64,000 nt of DNA from Epiperipatus broadwayi (lineage: Eukaryota; Onychophora; Udeonychophora; Euonychophora; Peripatidae). A model generated the notes under the pieces. It saw only the letters and a list, made by a program, of their open reading frames with translations, made no database searches and was not told the DNA's origin. Shown piece by piece: positions 33,236 through 46,034 of the stretch. A program made the position numbers and the translations under genes. Location: assembly GCA_028023455.1 (NCBI GenBank), contig JAQFVV010012395.1:5394001-5458000 (forward strand), given 5' to 3'. Positions within the stretch are counted from its first letter, which is position 1. Each line of letters starts with the position of its first letter.

Positions 33236-35185
33236 CACACACATGTAGAAAAGATAAATAATCATTATGTATTTTTATGCTAAACCAGCCCTCATCAGTT
33301 GGTCCAGATTATCATCTCCCACATATATATATAATCAGTGTTCAGTAAACTATAACTATACAAAGTTCTTAGAATCAATTTTAGGGAAAATCCCTTTATA
33401 ACCTGTGAAAAGCTTTTAAACATTGCTAACTACAAATCAAAATAGGCTTTAATCTTATTCATATTAAGCAGATTGTATGTGCTTTATTTTAAAGTTGTGA
33501 AAGATGAAATACATTATTAAAAGCAAAACTATTCTTTATTTTCAATAAGCACATATATAAAATCAGGACCACTGCATGGGTAAGAGGTGCCTTTGTGCAA
33601 GTTAATTTTCAGTGCCCCTAGTCCCACGAACAGAGCCAGATGGTGATGTGACAGTATAAGGCCTCACATTTATCAGGGCACCTGCCTGCATGAGCTATGA
33701 CTATTGTGAAAATCAAAAAATAGAACACTTTATCACATGCTCAATTAAACTATGTTTCATTTCTTTCTGCCAAAAACTTTGTAATTTTTAGTCCCTACAA
33801 TCAAACTCATAAATGAAGCAATATGATTGAAGAAGCACTTGTTATGCAGAACTGCAGATTTTTCAGTTAAATTGCATATCTAAATGTTTCACAATGTTCT
33901 GGCCATATTAATGTGAAATTAGCATAGGTTAAGAATGATTCTCTTTGACAGTATTTTAATGTATTGAATAAGAATTTGCAAAAAAAAAACAAAAAAAACA
34001 ATTTGAATGATATTAATGGATTCACAATAAAACATTGAAGAAAATAATATATGTGTGTGTGTGTGTTCTATTTTTTTTTTTTTCAAATATTGATTCAAAA
34101 TCATATTTATAATAAATAAGTCACTATTTATAAGTTCCAATTTTGTGCAACTTAAATATATCTATATATGCAAGTAGGATAATTTATTTTTTAAATGTCT
34201 AAATATTTTTATCATTTGAAAAAGATCCCCTCTCCCCCATGAAATAAAATTTGCTAATTAAAACAAAATGAATTCTATATAATTTTATTTAATGAAAGAC
34301 ATGGTAGAATGTTTAAAAAAATATAATTACTGACACTTTTTTTATTTACTTATTAACTGAATTTTGTCGCCCCAATGGGATAAATAGTGATCAGCTTTAA
34401 CAAGGTTGACTCCAACATATTAATTAGTTAAAAATAACTCTTATTTTTCATTTTGTTTTATTCAAAATGTCTCATGCATTACTTATTATGTTTTGTATTA
34501 ACAAAGTTAGTTTCTCAAATATATAATAGATACCTACCTATTTTCTGATTTTATTTTTTGTTTGCTTGTTACTTCACTATAAAAAATTTAGTCATATCAT
34601 ATAGTCAGGTATATAGGGATTTTAATGATTTGCGCTGCATTTACTTAAGAGAAGAAATTTTTACACTTAATTATTTATTCAAAAATTTTTTAGAAGACAT
34701 AATACTAAATTTTGCACTTTCTTTTGTTTAATGTTAGATTGTAGTAACTAAAAAAAATCAATTAGTTGTTTGTTCCACTAGAATACATAAAGAATTTTGT
34801 AGGCACTGTAACGGACAGTCCCTTATGCCTGGATTCACACTTGCCCACACACCAGATGTAACAGATGGGAAAATAACTTGTGGACTGTGATACTATGCAG
34901 ATGTAGCAATCTGGAGACTATGACTTAATGTGTCCTAATTTATTGCCCCTGATGATACAGTCTGCAGTTGGAAGGGGAAAAAGTTGCACCTAACTATGGT
35001 CAGACTTTGGGTCTTCGGGTAGAATGCTAATGAAAACCTGATGAAATGTTCAACCAATGACTGCATGCACTTCAATTGACTGGCTCTATTCCTATTTAAT
35101 AATATCAAATGCAATTTAGGTTAGTTCATCCACTTTCACCCCTTTCCGATTCTGTTATGCCCTAGATATTCAAGCCCCCAATTTT

Positions 35186-35220
<35 letters not shown>

Positions 35221-35475
35221 GAGAAAATATTGCTCTTGACTCCCTTAACAAGTATGAACAGATACACACAGAAACTTCTGCAACTATATATAAGTTACAA
35301 CTAGTATTTATTATATTTTTTTTACCTTACAGCTTTTATATGACAAAAAAAAATAAATGTGTTTGCATGCATAATTGTTTATAAACTGTGGAATGCCAGG
35401 ACAATTCAATAAACCAGAGACCGGAATAATATAAACTCTTAAACATTTATTGAAAATGATAAATAACAAAGTATA
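33236..35475. other. Intergenic; LTR-like start and microsatellites
   Basis: A (TG)n tract lies near 34053-34068 and a poly-T of about 28 nt at 35190-35217. At 34808 TGTAACGGACAGTCCC begins a less A/T-rich 340-bp segment with CTATTTAATA near 35092. It resembles a solo LTR start, but no CA end or target duplication was found. No coding region is supported; the poly-tyrosine frame at 35311-35649 is the (TAA)n tract read in one frame. Confidence 0.4.
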
Positions 35476-35637
<162 letters not shown>

Positions 35638-35847
35638 TAGAGTGCGCATGCGCCAGCTGGTTTGGTGATCGTAGATATCGGTAGGATATATTATATATTT
35701 CTAGTAATAATAAAACTAAAAAATTTTTTATTTAAAATAAACCGTATTGACTCTAAGCAACCCAATATTCAGTATATATAGTTTTTTAAACTTAAGAAAA
35801 CTCCTCCTACGAGGAATTTGCGTGCAATCATTTTTTTTTACTCCAAT

Positions 35848-37233
35848 ATGGCGATCTCTTTGAACACAGCAAGCATTTCTTATGCTGACACAATCAAAGT
35901 ATCCACTAAAAAAGGAGATTTTCCTCAGAATGTGGGAAAAAATCAAACTCCAGTTTCAAGATTTCGTCATTCAACAATGAATGATCTAATGAAACTAGAT
36001 GTGATTTCAGAATCTGATCCATTACCAGTTAACATAATAGAAGAAGAGATCTGGACTAATGAAAGTCTAATAAAAATTTCTGAATGCTTTAATACGACCA
36101 TCCCACGTGACCTGTTTATGTCGTTTAAATGTTTCTTTACTGACCGGTCTGTTATCCTTGCAATTACAGATATAAATTGTTCGCTGTATAGATTTCCTAA
36201 GGATTTGCTACACGAAGAATTAAGCACAAATAATTTATGGGATTCTATATTGCACATTGCAGATCATCCAAATCCTTGCTATCTTGCTATTGAATTCTAT
36301 AGCAAAGAACAAAAAAACAAATTTGATAAAACAATTAAAACGTTAGGGAAATATGCTTTAGTAAAAGTTAACCAATATAGAGAAAATTTTATTACTGGCA
36401 CAATCAAAAATACGTACTTTAACTATACAATAAATGACCTCAATAAATTAATGCAACCGTTCGGAGTTGTTGTTGCCTTTCAACCTATATATTTGAAAGG
36501 AACTCCAATACCGATCTATGGAAACAGTTATCATTTTAAAGTTAAATTGAATCAAAACGTAAATCCAAATGATATTCTCACTCTTATAACCGATCATGAA
36601 GCCACGCTACTCTTAATAATTTATGGACTTAAACCACAATGTTTTCACTGCAAACAACAAGGGCATATTATAAATGCATGCCCAAAACTTAAATGTAAAC
36701 ACTGTGATATGAGAGCAACCTCAAGTCATCAATGTGGAAATGCGCCAGTAAATAACACAGAATTCACTCCTCAACCGATAAGTGAATCAACTATAATTTG
36801 CTATCAAAATAATCCAATTAATGACGGTGTAACAGACGATCTAAACATCACCAGAGAGCAATCAGTAAATGATGAAAGTGAATCAATTTTACCCGAAAAT
36901 CAATCATGGAATGACGAGGATAAACCAGTGTTACAAGAAAATAGCCCATCTCAACAAGAAATATTAAAAAGTGATTGCCAAAATCACAAACAATCAAAAA
37001 CACCCCTTAACAAAACTTCGCAAGATATTATAGACTATCTAGTGCCGTGCCTGCCACCTACAGACCCGAAAATAAATGACACTGCCAACCGAAAACCAGG
37101 CAGACCACAAAGCAAACGAAGCAGAAAAAATGCAGCAGTGCCTATTGATCTCAGTGAAGATGATATGCCCCAGACATTAGATCATAAAAAAAATAAGAAA
37201 AGCAAATATGAGTTCAATGGATACCGAGTTTGA
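35848..37233 (+). CDS. LINE ORF1 zinc-knuckle protein
   Basis: 461 codons, open throughout. The ATG at 35848 is chosen because the frame upstream only offers TTG. Residues about 265-278 form a CCHC knuckle (C-x2-C-x4-H-x4-C, CFHCKQQGHIINAC), followed at 283-296 by a second cysteine/histidine cluster (C-x2-C-x7-H-x-C). This arrangement is usual for nucleic-acid-binding ORF1 proteins of Tx1/L1-like LINEs, which coat the element RNA. The C-terminal third is polar, Gln/Asn/Asp-rich, ending in a basic stretch (KNKKSKYEFNG). The N-terminal half has no motif I know. It stays intact while ORF2 is broken, which may be chance or recent insertion. Confidence 0.8.
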   Translation: MAISLNTASISYADTIKVSTKKGDFPQNVGKNQTPVSRFRHSTMNDLMKLDVISESDPLPVNIIEEEIWTNESLIKISECFNTTIPRDLFMSFKCFFTDRSVILAITDINCSLYRFPKDLLHEELSTNNLWDSILHIADHPNPCYLAIEFYSKEQKNKFDKTIKTLGKYALVKVNQYRENFITGTIKNTYFNYTINDLNKLMQPFGVVVAFQPIYLKGTPIPIYGNSYHFKVKLNQNVNPNDILTLITDHEATLLLIIYGLKPQCFHCKQQGHIINACPKLKCKHCDMRATSSHQCGNAPVNNTEFTPQPISESTIICYQNNPINDGVTDDLNITREQSVNDESESILPENQSWNDEDKPVLQENSPSQQEILKSDCQNHKQSKTPLNKTSQDIIDYLVPCLPPTDPKINDTANRKPGRPQSKRSRKNAAVPIDLSEDDMPQTLDHKKNKKSKYEFNGYRV

Positions 37234-37423
37234 ATACACTTCAGATGAAGACCTTAGCACCAATAAAAAAGCAAATGTGCAAAAATTATCACAGGAGGGA
37301 GGAAGTAGAACCTCCAGACATAAAAATTCTTTGTCATAATTTGTGCAAGTTATCTAAACTATATAAAATTACAATCTAATTACTACATCAGGTGTGTTCT
37401 GTTTTTTATTGAGTGAAACTATA

Positions 37424-40400
37424 ATGAAGATAAAAATAGCATCATTAAACATCCATGGATTAAACTCACCAGAAAAAAACTATCAATTAATAAAATGGCT
37501 TGAAATTATACAACCTCATTTGCTAGGGCTACTTGAAACAAAAATTTATAATAAATCTCAGATTAACCCATCTAACTATCTTAATAATCAAGGATACTCA
37601 GCATTCTCCCAAGCATCATTTTCACCCTCAGCATGAACAGGAGTAGTAGTGATGAAAACCTGCCCCTTCTATTCATTCAAAATAATATATATAGATGCAC
37701 ACATATTAATTATAATATTATATGATAAAACAGTTACATTGAATGTAGCATTTGTTTATTTACCTCCAAATCACACAGTAATTAATAGAGTCATTCAAAT
37801 TATAAATTCCAAAATAGCATCCTCATTACATCCTTTAATTTTACTTGGTGATTTCAACATGTCATACAATGAGTTTGTCACAAAATGGTTGCACTTACTA
37901 GCCATACCACTCGTGAGTGGGGAAGGCTATCTCCCACAGAATTCAGTAACATTTAATAATGGCAGGTTTTCATCATTAATTGACCTGATCTTCTACTCAC
38001 CAGTGTTACATCACATGATCAGCCTAACAATAAAAAACTCATCATTATCAGATCATTCTGCAATTATTGTTTCACTAAAGAATGATTTTATATACAGATC
38101 AATAACATCTATTGGAAACACATTAGAGTGCTTCTTCCATGTCGAACCCCAGAATATTTATTCTCAGAAATATATCTTCAAACTTCGAGACATTGAAATG
38201 GATCCAGTGCAAACATGGATTGCCTTTGTTAACATTATTTCATATACAATTGATGTCATAACAAGGGCTACCCCAGCCCCTTCAAGGCTTCTAGCTCTTG
38301 TAGATGAAACACACAAAAGAATCACAAACAGTACTACAAATAAACAAGGCTGTTCAAATGTGATTGCCCTGAAGAAACTTTATAAATCAGTCTCTGAAGA
38401 ACTTAAAGAATACCTGGCAATTAAAAAAAAGAAAACTCTTTTTGACACAGACACACACATGGTCCAGACACTATATTCGCTGGGCACTGGGACAAAAGCC
38501 ATCAACTCGCATACCAACAGCAATTAAAATACAAGAAGATATAATTTCTGGTTACAACATGTTGCTACCTCTCTACACACATTTCAAATCCAAACTTCAA
38601 GAGAAGAAAAAATTCAGCCCTGCGCCATTTTTTCTCGGTGAGCCAGAAGAAGATATAGTATTTACTCCCAAAGACTTTATTCAAAAATTAGCATCAACCC
38701 CAAACTCCAGTCACCCAGGAATGCATGGTATACCTTGCTTTGTATTCAAGCATTTAGAAAATTTTACTGCTCAGTATCTGTGTAATCTAGCAAACTTTCT
38801 AACAAAAAAGATCCATCATATACATGGATTATACCCTATTTTACTAGTACCATTTATCAAAACACATGAAAAAATAACCACACTAAACAATCTAAGGCCC
38901 ATATCAATGAGCCCTCTGGGTATCAAACTGCTGGAGTCAATCATTAAAGACAAAATAGAACCCTATATTATACCTATACTATCTAAAATGCAGTTTGCTA
39001 AGAAAGGCTCGTCTACAATGCAAGCAGCCTTTCTATTCAAAACAGTTATTGATTCTGTCAGAAATAATAAAAAATATAGTCCAGTTGTAATCCAACTGGA
39101 TATAAAATCAGCATTTGATATGATTCCAATTGAACTCCTTGTTGAAGCATTAGCAGACACAACAATACCAAGATCCTTAATATATTTAATCACCAATCTT
39201 CTATTAAGTCGAGAAATACATATTACACTTAATGGTAAGAATTCCCCCTCTTTTGTACCTTACTGTTCAATTCCACAAGGTTCACCACTAAGTGCTCTTT
39301 TTTTAATTTCTATATCAATCCCTTACTGAATATGATAGAAAAAGAATTATCAGGCATATACATACATGGTCTAAAAGCAAACATCTCCTGTATTGCCTAC
39401 ATGGATGATGTCTCGATTTTTTTAACTTCTAAAAAACAGATCCCAACTCTATTGAAAATTCTTAATTCATACACTAATAAATACAAGCTGGAGTTTAACA
39501 TGGATGAATCTTCTGTGTGGTCAATATATACAGGACAATTTCACACACAACATTTTAAAGGAAAACCCAGCTCTTTTGTGGGATTCTCCTTCTATTTGAG
39601 CAATCTAGAAATGCGTCGACAAATACAAGACAAAATTAAAAATAAAATAGAAAATATAATTGATTCACTTTCAAAATCTTACCTTTCACTGTATTCAAAA
39701 GTATCCCTGTTTAATCTATTAATTATGACTTGAATCACATACTATTCTCCAATAATACTATACACTAAATCTTTTACTAGTAAAATAAACTCGTTATGTA
39801 GAAAGTTGCTGTGGGGAAAAAAGATTGTTTCGGTTTCACTAAAACATATTCAAGCTCCTCTAATACAAAATGGTTTAGGACTACATTCAATACATATTTT
39901 TAACATTCAAAAGACATTAAATCTCATTTCTGCATGTGCTTATTTATTTCCATACATGAAAGTGTTCTTCAAGATTACCCCAACAGATAAACCACCACCA
40001 ACCAATGGATATTGGAAAACCTTGCTTACACTAATTCTTAACATTCCAAACATTATTTTTTCACCACCTCAAGATAAATTTAAATATTGGGATGTATACC
40101 AGATAATTTGCTCTCCCTTAAATGATAAAAGACCAATTTTAAACATTAATAATAGACAACTAACCCGAAAATTTAAATTCTGGTCATTAGAACCCAAATA
40201 TTATGATTTTCTACTCAAATTAAATCTTGAAGCATTGCCAACATTACACTTTTGTAGATATAGAAGGCATTACATAAATACAGAAGACATATGCTGGTTG
40301 TGTCATAGAGAAACTGAGACACAAGAACATTTTCTTTTTACCTGCCCTGTATTTGATAATATTCGTTCATCCATACCATCATTGTACAAACAAAGAAATT

Positions 40401-40645
40401 GTGACATTCAAACCCTTTTACAATCATTTATTAAGGGTAGCTACCCACATATTCAAGCAAGTACTTTTATATTGTTTTCACTATGGTGTACAAGATGCTC
40501 CTTCATGTACAACAACAATCCAAGAAGACATCCAAACACATTCTGGAACAAAATGGAACAGCTCCACTTAAGGGATGAAAAAATTGTATCCCAAAAGATG
40601 TACACAGCCACTTGGTCGATATTACAACAGTGCTCAAAATTATAG
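37424..40645 (+). pseudogene. LINE ORF2: endonuclease and reverse transcriptase, broken
   Basis: Starts ATG at 37424. Endonuclease motifs in order: SLNIHGLNSP, LLETKI (catalytic Glu), LLGDFNMS, DLIFYSP and SDHSAI. Reverse transcriptase: SHPGMHGIP, LRPISMSPLGIKLLE, QLDIKSAFDMIP (motif A Asp), PQGSPLSALF and YMDDVSIF (catalytic YMDD near 39400). The C terminus has C-x2-C-x8-H-x4-C (from 40292) in a C-W-L-C...EHFLFTC context. Four lesions: a TGA at 37634-37636 where Trp is likely, a frameshift near 38450 in a CA-rich stretch, a frameshift near 39315 just after the PQG block, and a TGA at 39731-39733. Each is a one-base change, so inactivation looks recent. Length and order fit a full-length L1/Tx1-type ORF2. 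Confidence 0.85.
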
Positions 40646-40894
40646 AAATAAAAAAAGACTAATAAAAACAGAACTAAGAGCTTTACAAGTGCACAAAACT
40701 AATTGGATGTATATATATTTTATTGAAAATAATGTAGACTCAAATTTGTAAACCACATTCATATCCTTTGTCTTTGTTGCCCCCCTCCTAATTACAATTT
40801 TCAACTTGTTTATACTAACTTCAATTCATCTGCATGTGGTAAAATAGTTATAAATGTAACCTTTTCTTGTTATATTCAATAAAGTCCTTTGAAA

Positions 40895-40916
40895 GATGAT
40901 GATGATGATGATGATG

Positions 40917-40978
<62 letters not shown>

Positions 40979-41443
40979 TTTTTATTTTTTTTTATTTATT
41001 TATTTATTTATTCATCATGAAGCAAACAATAAATGTATAATACAGTGAGATAAATTCCATACAAGAAAAATCTTGTGTGAGGAATTTAAATGTAACAACT
41101 AAAAACACTAATAAAATACAAAAACAAAAAAAAAAAGTATAAATATAACCAAAATATTAAAATCACACAGATATTGCATTTGGTAATTCAATCACAGTAA
41201 TAAATAATTACATCATAACATATAATATAAACAAAAAAATAAAATAAAACTAATGCTTAGTATAATATAACCAGTGCCATAAATGCTTTTTAAAAATCAA
41301 ATAAGATAGTATTCATTAAATTCACAGAACAATCTCTTATAAATACATATTAAATAATTTAGGATTATTATAACTAAATTGCTTCCTAACTGATATTTAG
41401 TAGATAAACGAGTATTTACTAAAAAACACTAATAAAATACAAA

Positions 41444-41527
<84 letters not shown>

Positions 41528-41571
41528 TTATTTATTTATTTATTTATTTATTTATTCATTATGAAGCAAAC

Positions 41572-41653
<82 letters not shown>
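40895..41653. repeat. (GAT)n/(AAT)n tail and two (TAA)n-(TTTA)n blocks
   Basis: (GAT)n then (AAT)n to about 40977, then (TTTA)n and TTCATCATGAAGCAAACAAT. The same order (long (TAA)n, (TTTA)n, TTCATTATGAAGCAAACAAT) recurs at 41446-41580 and leads into more (AAT)n to 41653. AACACTAATAAAATACAAAA is also repeated (about 41104 and 41427). On the minus strand GTTTGCTTCATGATGAATAAATAAA looks like the 3' end of another LINE, duplicated with its microsatellite. Confidence 0.75.
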
Positions 41654-41654
<1 letters not shown>

Positions 41655-42479
41655 ATGTGTCACATGTGAACTTCTACCATTTTATTAATTAATAATTTTC
41701 CAAATCCATCCCTTATACCTCATGGTAGAAATCCATCTATGTCACTCATTCTTTACAAATCATAATTATATAGAAAAATAAACATTAATAATTTAAGATG
41801 ATTGAGATGCTGGCTAGCTAAATTATATATTTACTGATTTTAGCAATCTATTTAATTTAAGTTCCCCCCAATTTATAAACATGATAGATATAGAAATTAA
41901 TACCAGTTGATTAGTCAATCATACTGGAAAAATATATATACAGGATTAATCAACAAAATAAAACATATAAGATGTATTCTGTATCAAGTGTTGCAATTTA
42001 ATCTATAAAAATAAATGTAGAGAATCTTACCTTACTATTTACATGGATAACCTGATGTGAAGCAGGCAGGTTAACCTAGATTTATTTATAATAAAAATAG
42101 AAAAATATCTAAGTGAATAATCCCCCCATTTCTTCTTTACTAATTCTGAAAAATGAGGCTTGTAGCATCAGAATGTGAAAATACAACTGACATAGATAAT
42201 AAAAATAAAAATAAAAAAATCAAACAAAAAATTTACAATATTAACTTCTTGATTAAAATTGTTTTTGGATCAAAGTTCATTAAAAATCATCCTAATAGTA
42301 GTAGTAGTTGATAGTTAGGCATGTTGTTCTCCAAAAGCAGTTTGACTCATCAAATCATTTTCCTAGGCAAGGATAGATGGGTACAATGGTGTCTCCTATA
42401 GTTGTGTATGGTAAACACATTGATCCTTAACTGATTCATCTGGAAAAATATTTATTCATTAATAAAGTTAATGATGATA
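41654..42479. other. AT-rich non-coding stretch
   Basis: No gene or clear element. It includes a short GTAGTAGTAGT run near 42298. A 5' LTR for the Gypsy element that follows was sought here and not found. Confidence 0.45.
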
Positions 42480-42489
42480 AATATAATAT

Positions 42490-43110
42490 TGTTTCATTAT
42501 TGTGTTTTTCTGGGAAAAGAGTTATCGAGATAGCCAATATGCTCACTGAACCTCCTATTCCTGAAGATTCTACATATGATCAGAATAAAGAGTGTTTGTC
42601 AAACCACTTTAATTTCCAACTCTTTAGGCATGTTTCTAGACTGCAGTTCTGAGCCTGGAACCAAGGTTGAGATGCAAGTATAAAAGATTATGATAGTGCT
42701 CTTCATAATCTAGCAAAGAATTATATCTATGGATCTTTCCTAGATGAAGCCCTTCTGGAACAATTTCTTACTGGTATGTACAATGATAGTTTATGGCAAC
42801 AATTATTGGCCATTAGTGATTTAAATTATATATAGGCTATAAAACATGGGATAGCTTATGAACTCATGATTGAGCAATCTCAAAAATTCACCAAGTTCAA
42901 GGGTAATAGTAAATCGCAAACAGACGTTTGTAAAACTGTAAAGAAAGAATTGTCAAAGAGTAATAACAATAGTGCTAACAATAAAAATTCATTTATATGC
43001 TGTGGAAAAAAGGGCCACAAAGCTAACAATTGTTTTCATAAATGAGAATGCTGCAATTATTGTAAAAAAGAAGGCACCTGGAAAACATGTATAAAGATAA
43101 ACTTAACAAT
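42490..43110 (+). pseudogene. Gypsy Gag remnant with zinc knuckles
   Basis: The reading includes a capsid-like block YGSFLDEALLEQFLTGMYND, then QQLLAISDLN, KHGIAYELMIEQSQK, and a nucleocapsid with CCGKKGHKANNCFHK and ECCNYCKKEGTWKTC. The first knuckle keeps C-x2-G-K-K-G-H-x4-C spacing with the initial Cys doubled; the second is degraded (the His is lost). At least three in-frame stops interrupt it. The protein family role is particle assembly and RNA packaging. Confidence 0.7.
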
Positions 43111-43199
43111 CCCAACAAGGAAAGATATGGTTATAAACATTACATAAGGGCCAGGCAAATCAGCATACATATATTTAAAAAATATCCACCAACAATGAT

Positions 43200-46012
43200 A
43201 AAATTGTGTTATAACTAAAGCTATGTGAGCAGTTCATATCAATAGAGGTAGACAATGGTAGTGGTGTATTGTTTATATAAGTCTGTGATTGGACTACTGT
43301 AACCTCTATGAATAAAAAATTTCTGAACTAGAAAAAACGGGTCTTAGAGCATTAGATGTAAACAGCAATGCAATTAAAATTAAAGGTGTTATTCAGGCCC
43401 CCATAAGTAGAACAGAGGGGAAACTAATAGAGTTAGATTTATACATAGTTTATGCTCTAATAAATCCCCTATTTGGATGTGAATGATTTTGGAAATGGAA
43501 TATTAAACTCACATCTGTGAAAAAAGTTAAAATGCAAAACGAAATGTAAATCAAATTTCCTAGCTTATTTAATGGGGAACCTGGTCTTATTAAATTGATC
43601 CCTGTATTGATTGATAGAGTTAAACCCTGATATGCTACCTATAATAATCAAATCATGGAAGGTTCTGTTTGCGCAAAAAGCGATTTGAAAAAGAAATCGA
43701 AGAATTAGTTAAGAAAGGGGTGTTACAATCCAATTCTGATTGGCTACACCAGTGATAATTATAACTAACCCCAATGGACAAATTTGTTTGTGTTGAAATT
43801 ATAGGATATTGGTAAACAAGGTGATTAGGAAAAATGTGTAGCCAGTCCCTAATGCCGGGAAAATAAGAGCATCAGTCCAGAGATCAAATTTTTTTCTAAA
43901 TTGTACCTTAATGCTGCCTTCCATCAGATGCCAGTTAATGAACAGACAGCATACATATTAATACTTACCAATCATGTAGGGTTATATAAATTATGAGACT
44001 CCTGTTTGGGATAACCAACCCCTAGTATCTTTCAATTAAAAATTGAAACTCTCCTTCGTGGAGTAGAGGGCATGATCCAATATCTTGATGACATTCTTGT
44101 TATAGTTATGACTGAAAATGAAGTTAAAATGCATCTTCAGAAAGTCTGCAAAAAAACTGGTACCCAAAAATGCATGTAGAAAGTGAGTGAAATCAAGTTC
44201 TTAGTCATATTATATCTAAAAATAGCATATCTCCTGCCCCTGGAAAAGCTAAAGTGGTTGCAGAAATGCTGAGAGCTAACAAAATGAAACCATACACATT
44301 GATATTATTTTAGAATGAAAAGCCTACATGGCCAAACCATTATAAAATCTTCTCAAAAAAGAATCAGAAATGGAAATAGGAAGGAGAAGAAGAAAAAGTA
44401 TTTTTTTATGTACAAAATCACTTCTGACTTTAAATAAATTACTTGTCCACTACACAGAAAATTGGAAGTAACTCTGACTATGGACACATCAGAATTTGTT
44501 ATCAGAGCAGTATTGTGTTACCCTGCTCATGAAGGTGAATGATCCATTGCTTATGAACCTTGTCCAAAACAAAGAAGGACAAGGAGACCTTGTGATTTTA
44601 TTTGGTGTCATAACCCCCTATTGGGAATTTTAGGAATTAAACAAATTCCTGAACATCTGAATCCTCACATGTTCTGAACATCTGAATCCTCACATGTTGC
44701 AGTGGCTCAATATTCTGGCAGTTTATGATCATGCATTAGTATATAAAAAGAAAAAACAAATAGGGCACACTGTTGCTCTATTATGTATGCTTGATCAGAC
44801 TGAACCATATCAAATAGAAATTAATTATATTGATGCCTTGAAGAATAATGGCTGCATGTACATCCAAAGACAATGGCTACCAATATATGGTAAAGCAAAT
44901 CAGTGAAGGATGGCTGAATCAATGACCTAGTTTTCTTCAAAGAAATTATGGAATGCCCATGCCCAATTGTCTCTATTCAAGGGATGTATTCTGAGGGGTG
45001 ATTGGATGTGAATCACACTAAAGGGTATGAATCAAATTCTTAAGTTGTTGCACAAGAGTTAACCAGGCATGGTTAGGACAAAGGCATTAGTTCATAACTA
45101 TTCCTGGTGTTCCAGCATAAGTAATGCCATTGAAAAATATATTAAGAAATGCAAAAACTGTCAAACATGCACTAAAGCACTGACAGCTAAGTTTGAACCA
45201 TGGCCTAAAGCTGAAAGTCCACGGCAATGGATACACATCGATCACTGCAGCCCAGTATGGACTGAATATAAATAGTTAATAACACCAGTACAGACATGAC
45301 ACTTAGCAATTTATGTGAAATTTTTGCTCATCACAGCTTTCCAGAAACACTTATTTCTGATAATGGAACTGGCTTCACTTCAGCAAAGTTTAAAGAAGCA
45401 ATGCGAGAATGGGGATTAAACACTCACTCATTCCCCCTACCACCCTCAATCCAACTGACTAGTTGATAAAGCTGTACAAACCCTAAAGTCTTCCATTAAC
45501 AAATTGGGGGAAATTTTAAAATATATGATGCAGTGCTCACTGCAATCCTTCATCAACATGCCATCCCTAGTTCTAAATCTGGGAAATCACTGGCTGAAAT
45601 CTATTTAGGTAGAAAGTTGCACACAAAATTATCAAGCATTATGCAAATTGTGGATCAAAATAAATATCAAGCTGATACTTATAAATTTAAACCACAGGAA
45701 AAAGTATGGGTAGAAAATAATATGAACAAGTTTTTGTTGCAGGTGGAAGTTATTTGTCATCTATCAAAACAAGTAGTTACAGTTCGAATGAAAAATGGGG
45801 AAATACTTTGCAAGCCTGTAAACCAGCTATATAAAGATGAGAGTGAGAAGCTAGTGCCTGACTTATTCAACACAATGGACACCGGTGACCAGTTACTAAG
45901 AGAGAACACATCAAGTGAGGCAAACATAATCCACAATAGCATGTTAAAAGGGAGAATAAAAATACCCACATATCTTAATAGCTATGTACTAAGTTCAGAG
46001 ATTAAAACCTGA
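43200..46012 (+). pseudogene. Gypsy Pol remnant: RT, RNase H, integrase
   Basis: Pieces in order: KEIEELVKKGVLQSNSD near 43690; LLRGVEGMIQYLDDILVI near 44060 with the catalytic YLDD; RNase H start ITLTMDTSEFVIRAVL near 44465; WLNILAVYDHALVYKKKK (44694-44906); integrase H2C2 with HPGMVRTKAL and CKNCQTC, then SPRQWIHIDHCSPVW (45069-45275); LISDNGTGFTSAKFKEAM near 45350; and an open C-terminal frame of 159 codons (45533-46012) with a GPF-like successor region. The protease is not readable with confidence. Multiple stops and shifts separate the pieces, so no enzyme is made. Confidence 0.8.
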
Positions 46013-46034
46013 TCTCTGAACTTGTGGGAAGTAA

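Larger units (their letters stand above)
35640..40916 (+). mobile_element. Tx1/L1-like LINE inserted in a (TAA)n tract
   Basis: The element has a GC-richer 5' end (GAGTGCGCATGCGCC), ORF1, a short spacer (37234-37423), ORF2, a 3' untranslated region with AATAAAG near 40877, and a (GAT)n tail (about 40897-40917) that passes into (AAT)n. A (TAA)n tract borders both sides, consistent with insertion into a microsatellite. An apurinic-type endonuclease, one reverse transcriptase and a C-terminal Cys/His motif place it in the L1/Tx1 group. It is the best-preserved element in the window but is not active as read (two stops and two frameshifts in ORF2). Confidence 0.85.

Noticed and set aside
34808-35160. 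Solo LTR beginning TGTAACGGACAGTCCC
   Set aside because: No CA end, no target duplication and no second copy in the window; left as an LTR-like start only.
37394-37423. Upstream extension of LINE ORF2 and, likewise, of ORF1 (35818-35847)
   Set aside because: These extensions begin at GTG and TTG; the first ATG codons (37424 and 35848) open at the conserved starts.
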